Assembly: GCA_949317995.1 (NCBI GenBank)
Contig: OX439043.1
Location: 59,599,339-59,663,338, forward strand
From: Acholoe squamosa
Taxonomy: Eukaryota > Annelida > Polychaeta > Phyllodocida > Polynoidae
DNA: 64,000 nucleotides
Direction of reading: 5' to 3'
Within the stretch, counting starts at the first letter, position 1, and each line of letters starts with the position of its first letter. This document shows, one piece after another, positions 11,356 through 23,118 of the stretch. Both the position numbers and the translations under genes were made by a program. The notes beneath the pieces were generated by a model, which saw nothing but the letters and a program-made list of their open reading frames with translations, ran no database searches and had not been told where the DNA came from.

Positions 11356-12900
11356 GTGACTTTTACCAACCCCTGTGTCGCCAATACACCTCCCAGCACA
11401 CCTCCCGGGGCACACTTGCAGTGTCAAATGAGCTACAGGGTGGGGGGGGGGGCTATGTCAGGTTTGCTATAGCCTACCTATTACTTGTGAATATATAGCC
11501 CAGAGTATGGAATTGGTAAACTGGCGTCATCTCATGATATAAGGCATTGAACCCGGATAGCAAAACAGATATATTTATTGGTCCATATTTCAATTATAAC
11601 ATGTGTCTGAGTAACTGATGCATATCTAGGTGACTATTCAGGTTAATGCATGCGCATCTCATCATTCATCATGGTCTGTTGTGTTTGCCCATGTGTGGTC
11701 AGTATCTAGGTTAGTTCAACCATGAGCCAGACACATGAGTTTGACAATACACTGCGGGAAAAGGTGTTTAGATTTTGAACATGTTTAGCTCTGAACATGT
11801 TTAAAGTCTAAACATTTGTTGGATAAGATGAAATTAAACGATTTTGATGTAAACATCTAGATTTTTATGCTAAACGCGTTTGTGAATTTCCATTTTGCAA
11901 ACAAATATGTGGCGCGTTTTTCATAGCATGACAACCATACACATGATTTCAAGTGATAGTACATGAACATGTATGATGCTAAATGTTATATTTCTTAACG
12001 CTTTCAACATTCAAAAAAGGTACGTCTTTACAAATGTTCTTCTTCAAAGATTCTTTTGCCCAAACCCTATACAAATATAACATATATGTTTTTCTAGCCA
12101 AGTGGGCAGCCTCCACCACTCAGGGACTGCCATGCGATGGCCTCAGAACGCCCTCTAGAGCAAACTGGGCCTATTATGTGTGATCATAGAGTATATATAT
12201 ATATAGAATAGAGTCTAAGCTAAAATCCGTCTGTATACTACAAGGGTCTTAATGGCCATTTTCACACCCCTACATCTGAGAAATATACACCAGGACTGTC
12301 AGTTTTATTGCCCTGACACCCACTGGGCCAGAGAGCCTTTGAAGACCATGTTACCACCAGAAATTAGACATATTAAGGGCCACTTTCTGAGAACCCCCAT
12401 CAGACCCCATGGCCTACTTGAAAGAGTAGAAAACAGACAGGAAACTTTCACTTCTATCTCAGAGTTTGATGTGTGAAGTTGACATTCATTGAAGTCTGTC
12501 TGCAGATTGTTAAAAAAAAACAAGGTTCCCAAACATATGCACTTCTTCATGATAACTTCAAGGACACAGGTGCAGCAAGCATACAAACTTGATAAGTACA
12601 AATTGATAAGATGCCTTTATACTTTATTTGCACTTCATTGGTATAAGTCTCAACTGTACCCCTTTCAGACTAAGTGATAGGCTTTATCATTTACTTTGGG
12701 TTGGATTTTTAGTCATAGCGGTACTTTTGGTGCAATATGTTTATTTTATTTTTTGAAATAATTTTCTTTGTGCTCCATGGACATGTTACTGAACTGTCCC
12801 TCAAAATGCAGTCACACAACTATATGTATGTGGGTCCCTTCACCATCTCTTTGTAAATGAATATATCCCCTCATTAAATATGCATCTACAGCCCCATCCA
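11356..12900. other. intergenic, no gene seen
   Basis: A G-run lies near 11442-11451 and a short AT run near 12191. Short frames at 11983-12183, 12252-12476 and 12305-12601 have no protein-like features that I can defend. Confidence 0.5.
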
Positions 12901-12907
12901 GGCCTGG

Positions 12908-12943
12908 AGGAGCTGCTCAGCCCCCCTCTGGTGAGCAGCTCCT
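12908..12943. promoter_or_regulatory. 12-bp perfect inverted repeat upstream of gene B
   Basis: aggagctgctca (12908-12919) and tgagcagctcct (12932-12943) are exact inverse copies with a 12-nt loop. It lies about 165 bp before the TATA box of gene B. It could be a cis-regulatory palindrome; this is inference from position only. Confidence 0.4.
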
Positions 12944-13105
12944 TTACAACTTGGGGGCACTTTTCCCCTGCTGTGACATTTACTGACCATGTCTAAACGA
13001 AAATAAGCTGGTCCCAGATACCCCCATAGGTGCCCCCTTGTTATCCCTCCCCTCTCTGAAGTCCTCCTTTGTGTGATTCATGGTTCATCTACCCTAGCCT
13101 GTGAG

Positions 13106-13116
13106 TATATAAAAGG
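13106..13116 (+). promoter_or_regulatory. TATA box of gene B
   Basis: TATATAAAAGG lies 40-50 bp before the ATG at 13156, so transcription would start near 13135-13140 and give a 5' leader of about 20 nt. It is the best-formed core promoter next to a supported gene in this window. Confidence 0.75.
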
Positions 13117-13155
13117 GCTGTGGGGGACTTGGCAAGTGCTATATATCAACCAAAC

Positions 13156-13176
13156 ATGGGATCCGCCAATACAGAG
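13156..13176 (+). CDS. gene B, exon 1 (7 codons)
   Basis: ATG GGA TCC GCC AAT ACA GAG (MGSANTE) ends at a donor gtagga. It is in phase 0 with exon 2. It lies just downstream of a TATA box and no other in-frame ATG precedes it. Together with exon 2 it makes the cytosolic tail. Confidence 0.75.
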
Positions 13177-13368
13177 GTAGGATTTTCAATTATCATTACA
13201 TCGTAGCTACAGATCTACCGGGGTTGTTCATGCAATATCACTTGAGTTAGGTTTTTAAACTTTCACACACCTTGACAATGGTTGTGTTACCAGGTGTTTA
13301 TCTTAAATTTTGAAATTGGGGAACTTGTACTTTTCCCCTATCAATGTGTAGGATTTATTATATTTCAG

Positions 13369-13416
13369 AAGAGATGGACTCAGCGTGCATTTATCAAGTT
13401 GAGCTGCCGCTATATG
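13369..13416 (+). CDS. gene B, exon 2 (16 codons)
   Basis: The acceptor tatttcag ends at 13368 and the donor gtatgtta starts at 13417. The frame reads KRWTQRAFIKLSCRYM, basic, as expected for the cytosolic side of a type II anchor. It is in phase 0 at both ends. It is homologous to the gene A exon at 4130-4180, including both splice contexts. Confidence 0.8.
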
Positions 13417-13917
13417 GTATGTTACCTTATATGCCTTGACCTTTTTAGCATGAAGATATAAATGAGTGTCAAAAGATGGTGAAATGACCTGTGCATTAAG
13501 CAATGTTATCTCCTAACCCATCTTTAAGCTGCGTGGAGAGTTCAATAAGGAATCAAGCAGCGAGTAGTATATGGAAAAGTTACACTTCTCAAGGCAATGT
13601 GATGCAATATATAACATTTTGTCGAATAATATTTATGTAGGGCCTACAATATAATCCAGAAGAGACTAACCTTTGGATGAGTGATATATATACACATACA
13701 TCTGTACCGTCAATGTAATGCATTATTATTAGTACACTTGAACACTTTTTTCGAATAAGTTCCCCATTCTATCCTCTGATTGATTGTATAAATTGTAAAT
13801 GAAACAATGACGGTTGATACCCCTGTGAATATCATTGAATATCATTAAGGTTAAATTCACAAAGCCAGTATCGGGTATCACGGCATATCAATTACAATAT
13901 ATTTTCCCCTATTTCAG

Positions 13918-15453
13918 ATCATTTTCCTCTTTGGAGTGTTGATTATTTGGCAAATGACCTTGCACTGGCCAGGCTTGAAATATGGAGAGATGGGAGACAT
14001 CAAAGACAATACATTACAACCCCCAGCGGATATAGAGATGACCGCCATTAACACCAATACCAATAATAATGTAGGAATACACAAAACACCAAAAGTCCCA
14101 CGTATTGCAGCAAATGTTCTCACAAATACACATCAATCAGTCGCCAAAGTACCTCAAATAACACGGAAATCTATTTCCAATATACGCCAAATAACTTTGC
14201 AGGTTCTTCCCAATACACCTCAGATGCCAAATAAAACCATACATAAACAGTCTGTACTTACAACCAACACCGTTTCTTCCATTATGAATCAAGCGCCTAT
14301 CAAAGCTTTTCAAAATATAACCCTCATGGTTAGGACAGGTGGTAATCAAGAACTCCTCACCAGATTCTACTGCATGTATTTCCGCACAGTCATCATATTT
14401 TGGCCCTTTTCCTATGGCAGTATGGCACTAGTGTTGGATGCTGAATCTACTTCTGACCATATATTTGGAGACAAATTCATAATGCAAATGCAAAGGCTCC
14501 ATCCACAAGTTCCTGTGAAAGTTTACTATGAAGAACTACCAAAGACCAAGGGAATTTTGTCTTATAGTAAGAATTTCAGAACAGAGACTTACAATAGACA
14601 ATTATGGAGTACATTCTTTGCAGATAAATATACTAATGAACCAGTCATATCATATATGGATACAGATACACAGATAGTGACACCACTGACAAGAAAAATT
14701 ATGTTTAATGGAAATAAACCCAAAGTTTTTGGAGAGGGGACAAAGCATGGATGGGTATTAGGATGGGAGAAAAGTACATTAGAAGCCATCGGCCTACCTA
14801 TGGTATCCAACTTCATGGTAACATTTCCACAATTAATCTATAGGCACACCTTCACCAACTGCAGAAACTTCATATTAAAAAGATTTGAAACTGATGATTT
14901 TGAACTTGCATTTTCAAATTTTTTCCATACTAACTCACAGATATCTCCAATTAATATAATTATGTCCTATGCCTGGTTTCATGAATATGATCAATATGAC
15001 TGGCACATAAAGACAAAGAATTTGACATTGAGCAATGCCCCCCTGCCACCAACAAAGAAGATACAGCTTAAAGATGTCCTACCATCCATAATAGGAGTTG
15101 CTCACAACAGTCACAGAAAGGCGTTTCATCCAGAACAAATGATTCCTGGTTACTGTATGTCTGTTAAAGCCATTGGGAGATCAGTGCCTGGGTGTAGAAA
15201 TATAAGACATAACCTAAACATGTTGTGCGATTACCAGCAGTCCTTCTTTCACTATCCATGGCCGGCAGCTGACAAATGGTGCAAGGCAGGCACCATGCAC
15301 AAATGCTGTCATGAGGCAATGGTGGAACACTACAAAGATGTTGCTGCATTAGCAAAAAATAATGTATTTACATTCAAAAAGATAGATGTATATCTAGTTG
15401 ATAAATTCGCTGAAGAGATGAATGTAACTTGTCCCCATGTATTTTTGCCATGA
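13918..15453 (+). CDS. gene B, main exon: type II membrane glycosyltransferase-like protein
   Basis: With exons 13156-13176 and 13369-13416 this gives 534 residues. The membrane anchor (about 24-40, starting IIFLFGVLIIW) follows the splice junction. The stem contains degenerate repeats of about 14-16 residues with Asn-Thr and Ile-Xaa-Gln. The conserved domain starts near residue 156. It has the DTD motif at 271-273 and the Cys/His segment at about 477-494, and ends in NVTCPHVFLP. It is very similar to gene A throughout the domain and poorly similar in the stem. An ATG exists at 13936, but the upstream splice pattern and the intact anchor favour the spliced start. Likely role: a lumenal sugar transferase of the secretory pathway, inferred from topology and DXD motif. 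The family is not recognised. Confidence 0.85.
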   Translation: MIFLFGVLIIWQMTLHWPGLKYGEMGDIKDNTLQPPADIEMTAINTNTNNNVGIHKTPKVPRIAANVLTNTHQSVAKVPQITRKSISNIRQITLQVLPNTPQMPNKTIHKQSVLTTNTVSSIMNQAPIKAFQNITLMVRTGGNQELLTRFYCMYFRTVIIFWPFSYGSMALVLDAESTSDHIFGDKFIMQMQRLHPQVPVKVYYEELPKTKGILSYSKNFRTETYNRQLWSTFFADKYTNEPVISYMDTDTQIVTPLTRKIMFNGNKPKVFGEGTKHGWVLGWEKSTLEAIGLPMVSNFMVTFPQLIYRHTFTNCRNFILKRFETDDFELAFSNFFHTNSQISPINIIMSYAWFHEYDQYDWHIKTKNLTLSNAPLPPTKKIQLKDVLPSIIGVAHNSHRKAFHPEQMIPGYCMSVKAIGRSVPGCRNIRHNLNMLCDYQQSFFHYPWPAADKWCKAGTMHKCCHEAMVEHYKDVAALAKNNVFTFKKIDVYLVDKFAEEMNVTCPHVFLP

Positions 15454-15697
15454 CATTTAGTACATGTCCCAGGTTATCTGCTATTATTTACACATCCGCG
15501 GAGGTTTTTTGTCCATCATATAAATGATGTATATACATTAGGTGCAGCTAGGAAGGTGCGAGAGAGGATCTGAGAACCCGAAGAGCACGTGTACCTCTTT
15601 GGTAACTGTGCATTATCTTAGGTAGCCATATTCAGTTAATCTTTTAGGTCAAACTATCCACTTAACACCCCTTTAGAGTTGTTGTAACAGGTTCTGT

Positions 15698-15703
15698 AAT
15701 AAA
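15698..15703 (+). terminator. poly(A) signal of gene B
   Basis: AATAAA lies about 245 bp after the stop codon, followed by TG-containing sequence. It is the first canonical signal downstream of gene B. Confidence 0.6.
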
Positions 15704-17002
15704 TGTGATACTTTCGCATCAAGAAACGTAAATTTGACTATTTGTTGTACTTTTCACATACAGACAATTTTGATAAGATATCGACCTAGTGTATACCCTT
15801 ACGTTAGGCCATAGATGGCTGCGCAAATCCGTGTCAGAACGACCATTCTGCATAAATTTCTGACTTGGTCTCACTTATTTGCTCTTCAAATATTTACCAT
15901 AGATACCCCAGTAATGATCAAGGTATCGATGTGAAGCTATTGATCGTGTGCATGCACCAGACCTATCAGTTTTACATTTATCTTTGTCTTTATTGGTCTT
16001 ATGACTAAGGAATCACACAGGTAACTCTCATTTATGACACAGTGTGAGTAGGTAGCATATAACACCTATATTTGAAGTATTTGGAATTAGTGAAATAGTG
16101 CACCTATACCCATTATTATAGCTCACACAACTCTTGCATCCTGGTGGCAGAAGTAGGCCTATATTTTCCTGTCTTTTCTATACCTTGGCAAACCAGGATC
16201 AATTAACAGGAATAATTTGGCAGATACATAAATAAAATCATACTTACAGAAGTATTATATATCATGCCATTTACACTATCGCTTTTCCCACATTCAATAA
16301 CCCCTGAAAGCCATAAATGAGGTAGTTTCTTTTATCTTGTCCTGTGGCTACAGGCAGTGTGATCGCCCTGTGCTACATGGTCCACTGTGCACCAAAACAG
16401 GTGTCACTGCCCCCAGAGTCTATATATGTGACACGATCTGCTATTCCCTGGGTCCCTATTCCCAGTACATGTCACATATAGAGCAGTGGAGACATAATAT
16501 CAGTCACCTTTTCAACTTTCAATGAATATGGAAGTGAAAGAAGGCATTCCCTATTGAAAATATCAAAATTCTGTTTTGTACATTGCATTAGTACATCTCT
16601 TTTCTATCAGCTTCATTGTTTGGATATTGTGTGACAACATTGATTAATTTTCGAAGTAACACCCTACCATAGTTTTTTTTATCATGCATTGCCTTTGTCT
16701 TGTCGTTCTGTTTCCTTCAATTTAGGGGCCACCAATTTTAGTTGCTTCCTCATCATTCTTTTTACGGAAAAGATGTGGTCAGGTATAGTTATAGCATTTG
16801 ACACCAGGTGGCTGTTCTGTTAGGTATCCTACTCAATCCTAAGACCGACAAAGGTGAAATCGGAAAACGTCAGAGAATTGATCTTCTGCATCGATCTTGC
16901 TTTGCAAAATGTTATACATATCAATTTGTAAGATGAGACAAGAACCTCAGAGGGCTAGAAAACAAGAATAGTAAAACATATTCCGCAAACTGGTTTCTTT
17001 GA

Positions 17003-17004
<2 letters not shown>
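15704..17004. other. intergenic, no gene seen
   Basis: Ordinary AT-rich sequence without repeats that I recognise. The frame at 16337-16525 has no supporting features. Confidence 0.5.

Positions 17005-17061
<57 letters not shown>
17005..17061. repeat. (CA)n microsatellite
   Basis: About 57 bp of AC repeat. It creates spurious Thr-His and Cys-Val frames. Confidence 0.95.
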
Positions 17062-17064
<3 letters not shown>

Positions 17065-17236
17065 TTCCTTTGCTGTCTTGAATCTAACTATTACAGAGTT
17101 TCTTTTAAAAACACAAACAAATTGACATCCAGTCATATTTTTACCAATCGTTCCTTTAGTGATCCGTCAATTTCCAAAATCAACATGACACAGCCCATTG
17201 GGCACACCTGACTTTGATCAATGTTGATATAACATA

Positions 17237-17848
17237 TGTGAGCCAGCAAGCAGAAATGGGGGTTCCTGCGGGATTTAGTACCTGTTTTAGCCACCAGGGG
17301 GCACCACTATGGGCTAGAATAGGAAAAATATGCCTAAAACTGCTATAGGCTACTTTTTTATGGAGAATTCAAAGATTTTTGATAAAACGTTCTATTTTTT
17401 GGGGAAAAGGTTCCAAATTTGGCATTAAAAAGAATGTTTTTGGGCCAAAATAGGCATTTTTGTTGATTTCTGTTGCCATGGAAACATGATATTCATTCTG
17501 ATTAAGAAAATTGATGATCCTATTTGAAGTACGTTTCACAAGGTCCACTATGGTGAAAACGGAATGAAAATATCATCTCTAGATCAAAAGTTATGGGCAA
17601 AAGAATGAAAATTTATGCTCATTTAGCTAATTAGCATAAATTATGCTAATTGTAGTTGTATCTCATGACCATGGAGACGTAGGGCTTATTGACATTCACG
17701 AAATGGTCATACCTACCCCTATTTAGCAAGCTATTCCTCCAAAACTAACAGGAGTATCTTCTCATGTAATATATCACTGTAAAGCTAGTGATCTGAATTT
17801 TAAAGTTGACTATTAGCACGGAGCACCCTTTCTCCTTGCCTCTAGACA
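17237..17848. mobile_element. 612-bp repeat element, copy 1
   Basis: Almost identical to 21044-21656. The ends tgtgagccagcaagcagaaa and the inverse of tttctccttgcctctagaca form a degenerate TIR. TA flanks both sides (17235-17236 and 17849-17850). The interior holds ttagctaattagcataaatt. There is no coding capacity. The high identity of the two copies implies recent activity. Confidence 0.75.
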
Positions 17849-18719
17849 TATATATGAAGTTTGGCAATCAGTATTTTGCAAGGTTAAAATGTGGTTGAAT
17901 TTGAATGTTAACACAACATAATCAAATGATCCAGGATTCATCACCTACATATCAATGTCGTCTGCTACATCTGGTGGTCCATAGTATTCTATCATTTCAA
18001 TGCTGTGTAGTTGTTATGTTGACATACATATCAATACTGACATTGAAATTAACAGTGTTGATTTTAATGTAACAGTGTTGATTCAAATGTAAGAAATCCA
18101 ATTCATAAACAGTGTTTAATTAAGAACAATATTTCAACATTGCTAGATCTGCTGATGTGTGTTGAAATAGGTCATAGTTGACAAATTTGAAACGGCAATG
18201 TTGGATCACCGTTAATAACAGGTTGATCTACATTGTCAACATTGATTCAATATTCTATGTCCACTGGGTATAATGACCAAAAGGGTACAGATATATATGT
18301 GCAATGGCAGTAATCGAAAAGTCTTCAGTGAGTAAGGAAGAATGAGTAACGAATAGGGAGTCGAGCACGTTAGCACTACTTCTGCCCTGAAAAGGATAAT
18401 TGATCACCTTTTCTTTTGGCCAGAACCCTCCTCTAGCCCGTCACCAACTGGTCGTACAAAATCCAAACCACGATACCTTCCTTTCTCCCCTTCCTCAGAT
18501 CATTCTGTCGTACGCGCATTCATTTGTTTCCCCCCATATCTCTCCCTTAATCCTTCTTTAACATTACTCCCGCCTATAACTTCCTCCCTCCATCTCTTCC
18601 CCCACTCCCTCGTTTCTTTATCTTTAGCCTTTATCCACTATTCCCTGCTATTCTCCTACCTTCAAATTATTGCGTCCTTGTCCCCGTACAGAATGCACTG
18701 TACAAGTTAGGGAGTGGTC

Positions 18720-19546
18720 ATTACTTCACCCTTTAAGGGCAGAGCAAAAACTGTTGCCCTGGCTATGGGGATGGCCTCTGAAAAAAGTATAGTTCGTAGA
18801 GGACGAGCCTATTTTCAATTCCTATACTAATCCTATATAATGGGCGTCGACTATAGTCGATGCTAGGCCTGCCATGGTGTCGACTATAGTCAACGCTAGG
18901 CCTACCATGGTGTCGACTATAGTCAATGCTAGCCCTCAATGGGTTAAAAAGTGGGGGAGGGGGCTGGTTTGATGGGGGGGATAAAAACTTTCGACCACTC
19001 CTAACGGGGGTGTAAAACTTTTGAACCCCTCTTGAGAGGTGGGGGGCGTAAAAGATTAAGCCTCTTATTAGGCCAAAAATTGTGTTTCAAGTAACAGGTC
19101 GGATTTTCTTCTTTTTTTTTAAATCTTTTTTTTTTATTATTCTGTATAGAAATATATGGGCAGATACGTCAGATTCTTTGAAATTATGAAATACTTACGA
19201 GACAAGTGAAAAATATGCAAAAGATATACATATATAAGCTCTCAACTGTACACACAGAGATGATCTTCATGAAAAATGGATGAAAAATTGAAAAAAGTTT
19301 TATTGAAAAATGACCAAAAATTCTCTCTTTCTTTTACCCTCTTTTGCTAGGGTCGGTCGGGTAACTGGAAACAAACCTTTTTTTTAGGCCCTAGCAAGAA
19401 AGCCTGTGTGTTGCTATTGATAGAAAAGGCAAGGCGGAGGGGGGCACAAAAAAAAATGACCGCACATGAGGGGGTCGTAAATCTTTTTCTTGCGTCCGTG
19501 CCAAAACTCGCCACCGCCCCGCTGTTGATAGATATTGATCACTCCC
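18720..19546. mobile_element. 827-bp TIR element related to 4291-4595
   Basis: The left end GGGAGTGGTCATTA and the right end TGATCACTCCC are inverse and match the 305-bp MITE in gene A's intron. TTA precedes the left end; TAA follows the right end, so one side has mutated. It contains a 36-bp tandem array (18841-18935), G-runs and a segment ending gttactggaaacaaac-like text that recurs elsewhere (38190, 53350). Confidence 0.6.
18841..18935. repeat. three tandem units with a GTCGACTATAGTC palindrome
   Basis: The string gtcgactatagtc, itself nearly palindromic, occurs three times at about 34-36 bp spacing, each followed by a variant of tgctaggcc and catggt. It lies inside the 827-bp element. 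Confidence 0.8.
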
Positions 19547-20091
19547 TAAGCATTTGCTACAATGCATGTACAAATGTATATAATTATGTTCAAACCCAGA
19601 ACCCCATTGCACCTCCCCAGTTGCCCCACCTCTCAGCACACCCTCCCCTCCCTTACACCTGTCATTTGGCCCCCGGGCGGCGGCTATACTGGTCGCCCAT
19701 CACTCATCTGGAGACCTCTCCAGGGCGGGCCATGGATGAGGAGTAGGACTGGGAAGGGGCTGTCCCTCTGAATGGTGCACGTCTATTTGTATATACCAGA
19801 AGTACTGCAGCAATGGTGGCCACCTACCCGACCGACCTACTCCCTCCATGGTCTCCTCCTCTTGTGCCGATTCTCCAACCAAAGCTTATTACATTTGAGT
19901 CTCTGCTCCTACCTCTGCCAGCTGCCATTCACCACCCACGTCCCCAATAGTCCTACTCACTAGGTCATGACCTAACGGGACATATTCACTGGGGAATCTT
20001 AGAAATTCCAAAATGGCCCTATTTTCTGGAGCAATCTTCCAGGGGCATTCTCTGAAAAAGCCTTGTATACTGGGCCATGTCCTTATTAGTT
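19547..20091. other. no gene seen
   Basis: A C-rich stretch with overlapping short frames on both strands (19408-19746, 19562-19771, 19700-19882). None has a recognisable domain or convincing splice context. Confidence 0.4.
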
Positions 20092-20806
20092 CTACTCACT
20101 GATTTCTGAAGTGGTTTCACTCACTCACTGATTTGTGCAGTGACTTAGCTCACTCGCTTATTTGTGCAGTGGCTTCCTTCACTCACTGATTTCTGCAGCT
20201 TGCTTCACTTGCTGATTTCTGCAGTGGCTTCACTCAATCACTGATATTTGCAATGGCATCATTCACTCACTGATTTCTGCAATGGCTTCAGCCACTGATT
20301 TCTACAGTGGCATCATTCACATGCTTATGTCTGAAGTGGCTCCATTCAGCTGCTGATGTCTGGCGTGACTTCCCCACTTGGTGATTTTTGCAGTGGCTTC
20401 ACTCATTCACTGATTTCTTTTTGCGATGGTTTGATTCACCTACTGATTTGTGCAGTGGCTTCACTCACTGATTTGTGCAGTGGCTTCACTCACTGATTTG
20501 TGCAGTGGCTTCACTCACTTGCTGGTTTGTGCATTGGCTTCACCCACCTGCTGATTTGTGCAGTGGCTTCGCACACTTGCAGATTCTTGCAGTGGCTTCA
20601 CTTACTCACTGATTTCTGAAGTAGCTTCGTTTACCTGCTGATGTCTGCAGTGGCTCCATTCAGCTGCTGATGTCTGCAGTGGCTTCACAAACATTAACTG
20701 ATTTCTGCAGTGGCTTCAGTCACTCTCTGAAAATTACAGTGGCTTCAGCAGTGGCTTCGCTCACTTGCTGATTTTGACAGTGGCTTCAGTAACTCACAGA
20801 TGTATC
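20092..20806. repeat. minisatellite, left part (cagtggcttcactcactgat units)
   Basis: Degenerate tandem units of about 23-35 bp built on cagtggcttcactcactgat fill about 715 bp. The array resumes at 22923 with the same units and the same higher-order order, so it was continuous before the element at 20809-22920 inserted. Confidence 0.9.
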
Positions 20807-20808
20807 TA

Positions 20809-22920
20809 TAGGTCCCATCACCAAGAATAGGTAAAAAGTTTAAAAGTTCCCCCGTTTGTTTCAAGTAATCATTGATTATTTCGCAGCTCCTCCACATACA
20901 GCAGCAGGGTCGGATCCAGGATTTTGAAAAGGGGGGTGCACCCCTCATTTAGCCCCAAACGTTGGCTAAATTCTAGGGTAAAAATAGTTATGTAAACTTT
21001 TAAGTACAGGGAAAAATCCGCCACTGCAGCAGCAATTTAAAATTGTGAGCCAGCAAGCAGAAATGGGGGTTCCTGCGGGATTTAGTACCTGTTTTAGCCA
21101 CCAGGGGGCACCACTATGGGCTAGAATAGGAAAAATATGCCTAAAACTGCTATAGGCTACTTTTTTATGGAGAATTCAAAGATTTTTGATAAAAGGTTCT
21201 ATTTTTTGGGGAAAAGGTTCCAAATTTGGCATTAAAAAGAATGTTTTTGGGCCAAAATAGGCATTTTTGTTGATTTCTGTTGCCATGGAAACATGATATT
21301 CATTCTAATTAGGAAAATTGATGATCCTATTTGAAGGTACGTTTCACAAGGTCCACTATGGTGAAAACGGAATGAAAATATCATCTCTAGATCAAAAGTT
21401 ATGGGCAAAAGAATGAAAATTTATGCTCATTTAGCTAATTAGCATAAATTATGCTAATTGTAGTTGTATCTCCTGACCATGGAGACGTAGGGCTTATTGA
21501 CATTCACTAAATGGTCATACCTACCCATATTTAGCAAGCTATTCCTCCAAAACTAACAGGAGTATCTTCTCATGTAATATATCACTGTAAAGCTAGTGAT
21601 CTGAATTTTAAAGTTGACTATTAGCACGGAGCACCCTTTCTCCTTGCCTCTAGACAAATATCAACTTAACGCTTAGATAATGGGCTTTCTGACTGTGCCC
21701 TGTAGTCATGTTTTGAGAATCATGCTACTGGTTGCCATGGAAACCATGCCCAAACTTTGCCGAAATCTTCAATTTTTCCCTACCTTTTATCACTCTAAGT
21801 CCCAATGCGGAAAAGCTATTATGACCATTTGCAAGGCAAGTGGACAGAAGTTGAAGAACTACATTCTGCTTTTTTTGAGCCCAATTTGATAGCTTTAGCA
21901 TCTCTACTTCTGAAGATTTGGCTCTTTGAAGAGGCTGCCGAAATGTGTGAAATTGGAAGTTTTCCATAGGGAACCCGAGACCTCGCATTGTGAAAGATTT
22001 GTGTTGGATATGTGTGAGCTGTAAGATTTAGGAAGTATTGCAAAAGAGTCCCTATATAAAACCATCGATATTCCAGATGTGTGGGTGGGAGGTGAGCGGG
22101 AAAGGGTCCAGGAGAGCTAGACTGCACCCTAGGGTGGGCCCTGAGTGTGGTTTGAACATTGGGAACCAATCCATTGAATGTGCCTACACGGTAGTGATTC
22201 GATTCCTAAGCAGCATAGGCATACAAGTGAATTTTAGACCTAGCTGATAATGAATTTTACCAGCATCTTTGCCCCACTACAGACTCTCTCTTAGTATCAA
22301 TAGAATTCAAAAGGAAGCATTATCAAGCCATCAGAAAACTATAACAGCTTTTTTTCCCTTTTGTTAAGTCTATATCTGAAACCGCACAGAATTTTCTTAT
22401 GAAACTTGGTATACTGAAAGTACACATCTTTTGCTTTGCCTTGACATCTTAGTCGTGGATTCTGATTGAAAACTTCATATTACAGAATTATTCTTGTAAA
22501 AGATCTTTATTGTTTGGCAGCTTATTCTGATGTTCATGACCCTACAAGTCAATCTGAAATGCATCTTACAGCTTAGTAACTTGGTTGAAGTGAAAGCCAC
22601 TGGAATTCTGCACACATGCAAATCAGAAGAGAACCCGCGGTTTGGCAGCCGCAACAATAGAACAAGTGTGATTGCCAGACCTACAAAAGCGGGAGATTTG
22701 GGACTGTCGGGGTCAAAATGACCCCTATTTTTCAGGGCCCCAACTTGTCATAAAATGAAGATTTTTGCCCAAATACCCATTGCACATGCTTTGAAATGAA
22801 GTTCAGGCATGCTACCATATGGGCAGAATTGGAAAAAACTGGGGTAGAGACACCCATCCTAGTTATTTCCTTGACTGAACACACATGTTGGTGTTTACCC
22901 ATACTTGGTGATGGGACCTA
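20809..22920. mobile_element. 2.1-kb TIR element inserted in the minisatellite
   Basis: The TIR TAGGTCCCATCACCAAG begins at 20809 and its inverse CTTGGTGATGGGACCTA ends at 22920. Arms extend about 28 bp with few mismatches. TA stands on both sides (20807-20808 and 22921-22922), and the interrupted minisatellite on either side marks the empty site. The interior carries the 613-bp element (21044-21656) but no transposase-like frame, so it is non-autonomous. Short frames inside (21680-21889, 22038-22247 and others) are not convincing. Confidence 0.85.
21044..21656. mobile_element. 613-bp repeat element, copy 2 (nested)
   Basis: A near-identical direct copy of 17237-17848 lying inside the 2.1-kb TIR element. 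A TA duplication is not clear here (at/aa flanks). It shows three levels of nesting: minisatellite, TIR element, this repeat. Confidence 0.8.
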
Positions 22921-22922
22921 TA

Positions 22923-23118
22923 GTGGCTTCAGTCACTAGCTGATTTCCTCAGTGGCTTTATTTACTCATTGATTTGTGCAGTGTCTTCACTCACTGAACC
23001 TTACAGTGGCTTCAACAGTGGCTTGGCTCACTTGCTGATTTCGGCAGTGGCTTCACTAACTCACAGACTGCTGCGGTGGCTTCATTCCACTGTTGATTTT
23101 TGCAGTGGCTCCATTTAC
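22923..23118. repeat. minisatellite, right part
   Basis: Continuation of the array at 20092-20806 with the same unit. The block near 23003-23070 repeats the block near 20740-20803, so a higher-order repeat spans the insertion. Confidence 0.85.
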
